The notes beneath the pieces were generated by a model, which did no database searches, was not told where the DNA came from, and saw only the letters and a list, made by a program, of their open reading frames with translations. A stretch of DNA of 23,597 bases from JBBUX01 sp037445775 (GTDB lineage Bacteria; Actinomycetota; Coriobacteriia; Anaerosomatales; PHET01): positions 1 through 23,597 of the forward strand of contig JBBIJX010000022.1 in assembly GCA_037445775.1 (NCBI GenBank), written 5' to 3'. Both the position numbers and the translations under genes were made by a program. This document shows, piece by piece, positions 16,521-21,385 of this stretch (its first letter is position 1; each line of letters opens with the position of its first letter).

Positions 16521-18491
16521 ATGTCGTTCGGGCCCAGACTGAGCGCGGTGCTCAAGATCGCCGCCGCGGTGGCGGCGACGCTTCTCGTCGTGTCGCTGGG
16601 CTGCGCGCTGTACCTCTACAACCTCTCGCAGTCGCTACCCGATCTTGCGGTGGACTCCGAGGCGCTCGGAAGCGCCGAGACCTCGATCGTCTACGCGGCC
16701 GACGGCAGTGTGCTCGCCGAGTGGCACGGCGAACAGGATCGTACAGTCGTGTCCTATCGCGATATGCCGCGCTACCTGCGTGACGCCGTCGTGGCTGTCG
16801 AGGACCGCCGCTTCTGGGAGCATAGCGGCGTCGACACGGAGGGGATTGTGCGCGCACTGCGCGCGAACGCGGAAGCCGGCGATGTCAGACAGGGTGGCAG
16901 CACGATCACCCAGCAACTCGTCAAGATCCTGTTCACGAAGGGGGAGCGCACGTTCACGCGCAAGATCCGTGAGGCGTTGCTCGCCTACGAACTTGAGGCC
17001 CGAGCCGAGAAGTCCGAGGTGCTGGAGACGTACCTCAACACCATCTACTTCGGTAACGGCGCCTACGGCGTCGAGAGTGCCGCTAAGCGCTACTTCGGCA
17101 AGAGGACCTCGTCGCTGACGCTGGCCGAAAGCGCGACGCTTGCCGGCCTGATCCGCTCCCCATCCGCCTACGACCCCACGAACGATCCCGAGGCCTCGCG
17201 CGCGCGTCGCGACCTCGTGCTCGACTTGATGCGGGAGCAGGGCTACATCACCGGCGATGAGCTTCTCGACGCCAAGATGGACCCTGTTGGGGTCGTAGCC
17301 CATCGCGAGACGTCGAAGCTGGCTCCCCACTTCGTCGAGTACGTCAAGCAGGAGCTTGTACAGCGGCTCGGTTCGGAGCGCGTGTTCGGCGGTGGGCTGC
17401 GCGTCCACACCACGCTCGAGCCGATCGCGCAGAAGCACGCCGAGAAGAGCGCGAAGCTGCTCTCCCGAAAGGACGATCCGGAAGTCGCGATCGTCGCGAT
17501 CGGTTATCGCGACGGTAGCGTGCTCGCGATGGTGGGCGGACGCGACTTCCGCGCGAACCAGTTCAACCTCGCGGTGCAAGGGCGGCGTCAGCCCGGCTCT
17601 GCGTTCAAGCCCTTCGTGCTCGTCACCGCGCTCGAGCGAGGCGTTCGCCCGCAGCAGGTCTTCAATGCGACGCCCTACGCAGTCAAGGTGAAGGACGGCG
17701 TCTGGAACGTGCAGAACTATGAGAACGCGAAGACGCAGCCGCGTATGACGCTGCAGGCGGCGACTAGCTGGTCGGTGAACGCTGTCTACGCGCGCCTCAT
17801 CATGCAGGTCGGTGCGGACGCGGTCGTAGACACGGCGAAACGTATGGGCATCACGACGCCACTCAATGCAGACCCCGCAATCGCGCTCGGTGGGCTCAGT
17901 TCGGGCGTGTCGCCACTCGAGATGGCTTCAGCGTACGGGACGATGGCAAACGGTGGCCTGCACGTGCGACCCACCGGCATCGAAAAGGTGACCGATGCCG
18001 ACGGTGCCGTGGTCTGGGAGCCTGACCGTGCGGCGACGCGCACGATCGAGCGAGGAGCAGCGGTCCAGGCCGCACTCATGCTGCACGACGTTGTGGAGAA
18101 GGGAACCGGCACGGACGCGAAGATCGGCACGTGGGCCGCGGGCAAGACCGGCACCACACAGTCGTATCGCGATGCATGGTTCGTGGGCTGGGCCGGCGAC
18201 ATCACGACGGCCGTCTGGGTGGGCTACCCGGATGCCCAGGTCGACATGGTGGACGTGCACGGCATCCAGGTCACCGGGGGCAGCTATCCGGCCAAGATCT
18301 GGAGCCGCTTCATGAAGCGCGTGACGGACGCGCGCTCGAAGCCCATAACGCCGAACGACGCGGGCGGCGGGCAGGTGCTCGTGACGGTCTGTCCGGAGTC
18401 GATGAAGCTCGCGAACGCCAGGTGCCCCGCCGCGGTCGAGATCTACCTGGCCGCGTCGCTCGTTCCGCAGTCGACGTGCGGACTGCACTGA
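16521..18491 (+). CDS. Class A penicillin-binding protein (transglycosylase/transpeptidase), PBP1A type
   Basis: Polymerises glycan strands and cross-links peptides on the outer face of the membrane. One N-terminal anchor (AAAVAATLLVVSLGCALYLY) is followed by a GT51 domain: AVEDRRFWEHSGVD with catalytic Glu94, GGSTITQQLVK, then RKIREALLAYELE and TYLNTIYFGNGAYGVESA. The transpeptidase domain has the active-site SAFK with Ser360, SVN (Ser418-Asn420) and KTG at 542-544. Length 656 residues is typical for a compact class A protein; the short tail after the transpeptidase fold contains three cysteines. ATG 16521 has GGGAG 6 bases upstream. Confidence 0.95.
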   Translation: MSFGPRLSAVLKIAAAVAATLLVVSLGCALYLYNLSQSLPDLAVDSEALGSAETSIVYAADGSVLAEWHGEQDRTVVSYRDMPRYLRDAVVAVEDRRFWEHSGVDTEGIVRALRANAEAGDVRQGGSTITQQLVKILFTKGERTFTRKIREALLAYELEARAEKSEVLETYLNTIYFGNGAYGVESAAKRYFGKRTSSLTLAESATLAGLIRSPSAYDPTNDPEASRARRDLVLDLMREQGYITGDELLDAKMDPVGVVAHRETSKLAPHFVEYVKQELVQRLGSERVFGGGLRVHTTLEPIAQKHAEKSAKLLSRKDDPEVAIVAIGYRDGSVLAMVGGRDFRANQFNLAVQGRRQPGSAFKPFVLVTALERGVRPQQVFNATPYAVKVKDGVWNVQNYENAKTQPRMTLQAATSWSVNAVYARLIMQVGADAVVDTAKRMGITTPLNADPAIALGGLSSGVSPLEMASAYGTMANGGLHVRPTGIEKVTDADGAVVWEPDRAATRTIERGAAVQAALMLHDVVEKGTGTDAKIGTWAAGKTGTTQSYRDAWFVGWAGDITTAVWVGYPDAQVDMVDVHGIQVTGGSYPAKIWSRFMKRVTDARSKPITPNDAGGGQVLVTVCPESMKLANARCPAAVEIYLAASLVPQSTCGLH

Positions 18492-18516
18492 TCCCCGACT
18501 CACGGCCGGAGGTCCC

Positions 18517-18813
18517 ATGGACCACTATCGCGCGCTGCAAGTGACCCGGGACGCGGAACCCGAAGTGGTCGAGCGGGCTTATCGCGCGCTGTCGCTGAAG
18601 CATCACCCGGACGTGGTGTCACCGGGGAGACGGCATTCCGCGACACGCCGCATGCAGGAGATCAACGCAGCCTACGCAGTGCTCCGGGATCCCGCGCGCC
18701 GGCGTGCGTACGACGCGACGCTGCCTCCGGAAGGCGGAGGCGGATGGGACACCTTCCTCGAGGACGGGCTCGTGGGGCTCTTTCGCGACCGGTTCGCGAG
18801 GCGTCGGCCCTAG
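18517..18813 (+). CDS. Small J-domain (DnaJ-like) protein
   Basis: The 98-residue protein is little more than a J domain: DHYRALQVTRDAEPEVVERAYRAL, the HPD motif at His30-Pro31-Asp32, and INAAYAVLRDPARRRAYD. J domains stimulate DnaK ATPase. The Gly/Phe region, zinc finger and substrate domains of full DnaJ are absent, so this is a specialised co-chaperone and not the housekeeping one. The tail (FLEDGLVGLFRDRFARRRP) is amphipathic and basic. ATG 18517 has GGAGG close upstream and lies 25 bases after the PBP stop, so the two are probably co-transcribed. Confidence 0.9.
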   Translation: MDHYRALQVTRDAEPEVVERAYRALSLKHHPDVVSPGRRHSATRRMQEINAAYAVLRDPARRRAYDATLPPEGGGGWDTFLEDGLVGLFRDRFARRRP

Positions 18814-18829
18814 CCGGGTGCGGTCTCGT

Positions 18830-18862
18830 CTCGCGCGCCGATCCTCGCGCCGCGCGCGCGAG
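18830..18862. terminator. Inverted repeat between convergent genes, possible bidirectional terminator
   Basis: CTCGCGCGC (18830-18838) and GCGCGCGAG (18854-18862) form a perfect 9-bp stem with a 15-base loop. It lies between the J-domain gene and the convergent selenoprotein gene. There is no T tract on either side, so intrinsic termination is only plausible. Confidence 0.45.
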
Positions 18863-18863
18863 C

Positions 18864-19226
18864 TCACGCTTCCGCGGCCGCGCCGACGCTCCCGCCTTCC
18901 CTTTCAAGAAGCTTGTTGTGCACCGCGCGCATGATCGCCGGGTAGCTCACCGCGCCGTCGTAGACGAGGACGCCGTCTACGGCGGTCACGGGGTAGACGA
19001 GGCCGCGCGATTCGATCTCGGTGACGAACTCCGCCTGCCGCTGCCGTTCGTCTTCATCCTGCACGTCGTGGTAGAGCACGACGGCGTCGTCTCCGTAGCG
19101 GCGCTCGATCTCGGCGCGGATTATCGCGGTGATCTCCTCCGGAGACCACGAGGGGCCTCAACCCCCCGGCCAGCACGCTGCGGCACCCGGGACGTCGAAG
19201 ACCTGGACAGTGACAGGTGTGGTCAT
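18864..19226 (-). CDS. Predicted selenoprotein, thioredoxin-fold (ArsD/YuzD-like), with in-frame TGA as Sec23
   Basis: From ATG 19226 (AGGAGG four bases upstream) the frame reads 22 codons, one TGA (19158-19160), then 97 open codons to a TGA stop at 18864. Read as selenocysteine, residue 23 completes ACWPGG-U-GPSWSPEE, a CxxxxU arrangement matching the CxxxxCGP site of ArsD. The rest (EIERRYGDDAVVLYHDV, then SRGLVYPVTAVDGVLVYDGA) resembles YuzD/thioredoxin-like folds, including a Pro-Val before strand 3. A SECIS-like hairpin follows the TGA. The next canonical start is GTG 19079, mid-fold and without a ribosome site, so translation across the TGA is the better reading. It follows the ferredoxin gene by 9 bases. 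The alternative is a nonsense-mutated Cys gene. Substrate unknown; a redox role with the ferredoxin is inference. Confidence 0.78.
19129..19160 (-). promoter_or_regulatory. Bacterial SECIS element for UGA recoding
   Basis: On the minus strand the TGA (19160-19158) is followed by 8 bases, then GTGGTCTCC (19149-19141), loop GGA (19140-19138) and GGAGATCAC (19137-19129). The stem has nine pairs including one G-U. The loop begins 17 bases after the TGA and starts with G, as bacterial SelB-binding hairpins require. Confidence 0.7.
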
Positions 19227-19235
19227 TGCGCCTCC

Positions 19236-19439
19236 TCAGCCTAGCCGCACCGCGCGGCCAGCGCAGACGCGGGCGCACGCTCCGCAGCCGGAGCACTTCT
19301 CCTCGATGACGACGTACCCATTCGACCCTGGGTACACGCCGCCGGGGGCAGGAACGATGGCGCCATGGGGACAAGAGCGACGAGCCGGGCAGCCCGGCGA
19401 GCGGTCGCACGATGAGGCATCGATACGGACGGTGGCCAC
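19236..19439 (-). CDS. Small iron-sulfur ferredoxin
   Basis: Electron-transfer protein of 67 residues. Cysteines are at 11, 17 and 23 (CDRSPGCPARRSCPHGAI) and at 49, 52, 55 and 59 (KCSGCGACARVC). The second group is a classic CxxCxxCxxxC cluster motif. With seven cysteines in total, one [4Fe-4S] cluster is sure; a second cluster would be [3Fe-4S] or need a non-Cys ligand. GTG 19439 is preceded by AGAGGAG about 7 bases away. It is the first gene of a two-gene unit with the predicted selenoprotein; its stop codon overlaps the ribosome site of that gene, so translation is probably coupled. It may supply electrons to the Sec protein. Confidence 0.85.
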   Translation of the reverse strand: MATVRIDASSCDRSPGCPARRSCPHGAIVPAPGGVYPGSNGYVVIEEKCSGCGACARVCAGRAVRLG

Positions 19440-19477
19440 GCGCGGTCTCCTCTCGGAAGGGGGCGGAACATGGAGTC

Positions 19478-19507
19478 AGTATACCCCATGGGGTATTAGG
19501 CGCGCAA
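19478..19507 (-). promoter_or_regulatory. Promoter of the ferredoxin-selenoprotein unit
   Basis: On the minus strand TTGCGC (19507-19502) and TATACT (19483-19478) are separated by 18 bases. Transcription would start near 19471, leaving about 32 bases before the GTG at 19439. The spacer is almost filled by the 16-bp palindrome, so a bound repressor would block polymerase. Confidence 0.6.
19481..19496. promoter_or_regulatory. CsoR/CstR-type operator, perfect 16-bp palindrome
   Basis: ATACCCCATGGGGTAT is a perfect palindrome lying between the -35 and -10 boxes and overlapping the -10. Inverted TACCCC/GGGGTA repeats are the known operator style of the CsoR/RcnR/CstR repressor family, which respond to Cu(I), Ni/Co, persulfide or formaldehyde. 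No regulator gene of this family is in the window, so assignment rests on the sequence pattern alone. Confidence 0.6.
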
Positions 19508-19521
19508 CTCCTCTAGCCGAA

Positions 19522-19536
19522 CGCCACACGGTGGCG
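19522..19536. repeat. Short dyad upstream of the second receptor gene
   Basis: CGCCAC-ACG-GTGGCG is a perfect 6-bp inverted repeat with a 3-base centre. It lies just upstream of the receptor's -10 element and could be an operator or a small hairpin. Nothing else supports a function. Confidence 0.3.
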
Positions 19537-19545
19537 GCACGCTGC

Positions 19546-19554
19546 TGGTACTAT
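19546..19554 (+). promoter_or_regulatory. Extended -10 promoter of the second receptor gene
   Basis: TGGTACTAT is an extended -10 element; transcription would start about 19561, leaving a 33-base leader with GGAGGG ahead of GTG 19594. No clear -35 box is seen. Confidence 0.45.
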
Positions 19555-19593
19555 GGACGGCGACGGCTTCCGCGACCTGAGGGAGGGCGTGTA

Positions 19594-20754
19594 GTGCGCA
19601 AGGGTTCGGTGGGACACACCCGGCAGAAGCTCATGCTGTATATGGGAGCCGCGGGCGTCGCGGTGGGGGTCGCGTTTCCGCTCTTCGCCGGCTTCTTCGT
19701 AGACCCGAAGAGCACGACCGCCAACATCGTGTTCTGGATCATGTGCATCGCCGCGGGCGTCGGGCTCGGGATAGGGTGCGCCCTCGTCGCGGCCCGGATC
19801 GGCGAGAACATGTTCAGGCAGGTGCTCGACACCGCCGCGGCGCGCTTCAACATCGACGTCTCGTGCAGTGGCGACTGCGAGGACATGCAGCAGGAGGTTC
19901 TGCGCTTGTTCGGCGACGTGACCGGTATGCTCAACCAAGCCAAGGCGGTCAACGCGGATCTTCGCGTACTGACGGCCGAAGTGCTTGCCGCGACGGACCA
20001 GCAGGCCTCCGGCGCGGCCCAGCAGGCGGCGGCGGTCAGTGAGACGAGCGCGACGGTCGAGGAGCTCGCGCAGACCTCCAAGCAGATCGCGGACAACTCT
20101 CAGACGGTCGCCGCCATCGCGGAACGCACGCTCGCGTCCGCCGAGGAGGGAATGCAGGCGGTCGCGGACACGGCCGCAGGCATCGGCGAGATCCAGGAGA
20201 CGACGCAGGCGGCATCCGACCGCATCCTGCAGCTCGGTGAGCGCAGCCAGGAGATCGGACGCGTGCTCGTCATCATCGACGACATCGCCGAGCAGACGAA
20301 GATCCTCGCGCTGAACGCCGCTATCGAGGCGGCGCGTGCCGGCGAGGCCGGCAAGGGCTTCGCAGTGGTCGCCGAGGAGATCCGCAAGCTCGCCGACTCC
20401 GTCACCGAGTCGACGTCGGAGATCGGACGCGTCGTGCGAGAGATCCAGTCGAGCGCGAGTGCGCTCGTCATGTCTACGGAGCGCGCGCAGAAGAAGGTCG
20501 AGGAGGGCAAGTCCCTCGCCCAGCGCACCGCGGACTCGCTCGACAAGATCGTCAGCCAGGTTGAGGAGACGACGGACTCGGCTAAGCGTATCTCCATCGC
20601 GACGCAACAGCAGCGCACCGCGTCCGAGCAGGTCGTGATCTCGATGCGCGAGATGGCGCAGGTGTCCACACAGGCGGCCGAGGCGTCGCGGCACATTCAG
20701 GCCGCCATCACCGAGCTCGATCGGTTGGCCGACACCCTCACGACGATCCGATGA
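19594..20754 (+). CDS. Methyl-accepting chemotaxis protein, short transmembrane type without sensor or HAMP domain
   Basis: Receptor-like protein of 386 residues. Two membrane helices (about 13-36 and 44-67) are joined by about seven residues, so nothing protrudes outside. No HAMP domain is recognised; instead a short cytosolic segment contains a Cys pair, Cys91-x3-Cys95 (IDVSCSGDCEDMQQE). The signalling coiled coil has the conserved tip IAEQTKILALNAAIEAARAG and GKGFAVVAEEIRKLAD. GTG 19594 is chosen because GGAGGG lies 6 bases upstream and homology begins there; the frame is open upstream through the ferredoxin region, but that is a shadow. The stop overlaps the ridA-family start as ATGA. The Cys pair might sense redox or metal, which would fit the divergent ferredoxin-selenoprotein unit; this is inference. 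Confidence 0.9.
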   Translation: MRKGSVGHTRQKLMLYMGAAGVAVGVAFPLFAGFFVDPKSTTANIVFWIMCIAAGVGLGIGCALVAARIGENMFRQVLDTAAARFNIDVSCSGDCEDMQQEVLRLFGDVTGMLNQAKAVNADLRVLTAEVLAATDQQASGAAQQAAAVSETSATVEELAQTSKQIADNSQTVAAIAERTLASAEEGMQAVADTAAGIGEIQETTQAASDRILQLGERSQEIGRVLVIIDDIAEQTKILALNAAIEAARAGEAGKGFAVVAEEIRKLADSVTESTSEIGRVVREIQSSASALVMSTERAQKKVEEGKSLAQRTADSLDKIVSQVEETTDSAKRISIATQQQRTASEQVVISMREMAQVSTQAAEASRHIQAAITELDRLADTLTTIR

Positions 20755-21206
20755 GCGTTCGCGGACGCCTCGAGGCCGCCGGCGTCACGCTGCCGGACGC
20801 CCCGGCGCCCGTAGGCGCGTACGTGCCCGCGGTGAGGTCGGGTGGGTTCGTCTTCACGTCCGGGCAGCTCCCCATCGTCGACGGAGCGCTGCTCGCCTCC
20901 GGTCGCGCGGATGATGCGGTGAGCGTCGAGACGGCCGCCGAATGCGCCCGCGTGTGCGCGCTCAACGCATTGGCAGCGGCTGCGACAGTGTGCGATCTCG
21001 ATGAGGTCATCGCCGTGGTCAAGGTCGTTGGATACGTCGCGTCCTCCGCAGGGTTCACCGCGCAACCCGCCGTCATCAATGGCGCGAGCGAACTCATCCG
21101 GTGCGCCTTCGGGGAGCGCGGAGTCCATGCTCGAGAGGCCGTAGGCGTGGCGGAGCTTCCGCTCGGTGCTCCGGTCGAGGTCTCCCTCGTGCTCGCGTGC
21201 GGCTGA
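20751..21206 (+). CDS. RidA (YjgF/YER057c/UK114) family protein
   Basis: The 151-residue protein belongs to the longer RidA subgroup: APAPVGAYVPAVRSGGFVFT followed by SGQLPIVDG near the N-terminus, and HAREAVGVAELPLGAPVEV near the end. RidA proteins hydrolyse reactive enamine/imine intermediates. Arg128 matches the substrate-binding Arg of RidA, but the Glu that follows two residues after Glu143 in RidA is Ser145 here, so the chemistry may differ. Its ATG overlaps the receptor's TGA, so translation is coupled; why a RidA protein is tied to a receptor is unknown. Confidence 0.88.
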   Translation: MSVRGRLEAAGVTLPDAPAPVGAYVPAVRSGGFVFTSGQLPIVDGALLASGRADDAVSVETAAECARVCALNALAAAATVCDLDEVIAVVKVVGYVASSAGFTAQPAVINGASELIRCAFGERGVHAREAVGVAELPLGAPVEVSLVLACG

Positions 21207-21224
21207 GCGCAGAAGCGCTTGCAG

Positions 21225-21243
21225 GACGCCGCCTGTCGGCGTC
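21225..21243 (+). terminator. Hairpin after the receptor-ridA unit
   Basis: GACGCCG-CCTGT-CGGCGTC is a perfect 7-bp GC stem with a 5-base loop, 19 bases after the RidA stop. No T run follows, so it is a possible terminator only. Confidence 0.4.
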
Positions 21244-21280
21244 GAAACCAATGACCGGGATCATGCTGCTATGGGGCCCG

Positions 21281-21309
21281 TTGTGAGCGGCCGCTCGTTC
21301 CTATAGAGT
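21281..21309 (+). promoter_or_regulatory. Candidate promoter of the multiheme cytochrome gene, with 12-bp palindrome in the spacer
   Basis: TTGTGA (21281-21286) and TAGAGT (21304-21309) are 17 bases apart. A perfect palindrome GAGCGGCCGCTC (21285-21296) begins within the -35 box and fills part of the spacer, a position where a repressor could act. The leader to ATG 21386 would be about 70 bases. Confidence 0.4.
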
Positions 21310-21385
21310 TTCTGTGGAGTGTGTTGAGGGGTCAGAGGGGGCATGCGTCGGGTGCGCGTGTCCGTGCGAGCAAGGAGAGATGCGA

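Noticed and set aside
18864..19079. A free-standing 71-residue protein starting at GTG 19079
   Set aside because: There is no ribosome site, and the frame continues upstream as coherent protein through the TGA to an ATG with AGGAGG.
19158..19160. The TGA as a plain nonsense mutation making a pseudogene
   Set aside because: Possible, but the frame is otherwise intact, TGA falls on a redox Cys position, and a well-placed SECIS-like hairpin follows; recoding is the more economical reading.
19129..19593. Upstream extension of the second receptor frame as a longer N-terminus
   Set aside because: It runs antisense through the ferredoxin gene and the palindromic promoter, has no membrane or receptor features, and GTG 19594 has a good ribosome site where homology begins.
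21314..21385. N-terminal extension of the cytochrome containing CVGCACPC
   Set aside because: The cysteine-rich stretch is tempting, but it lies before the AAGGAG site and the membrane anchor; ATG 21386 is better supported.
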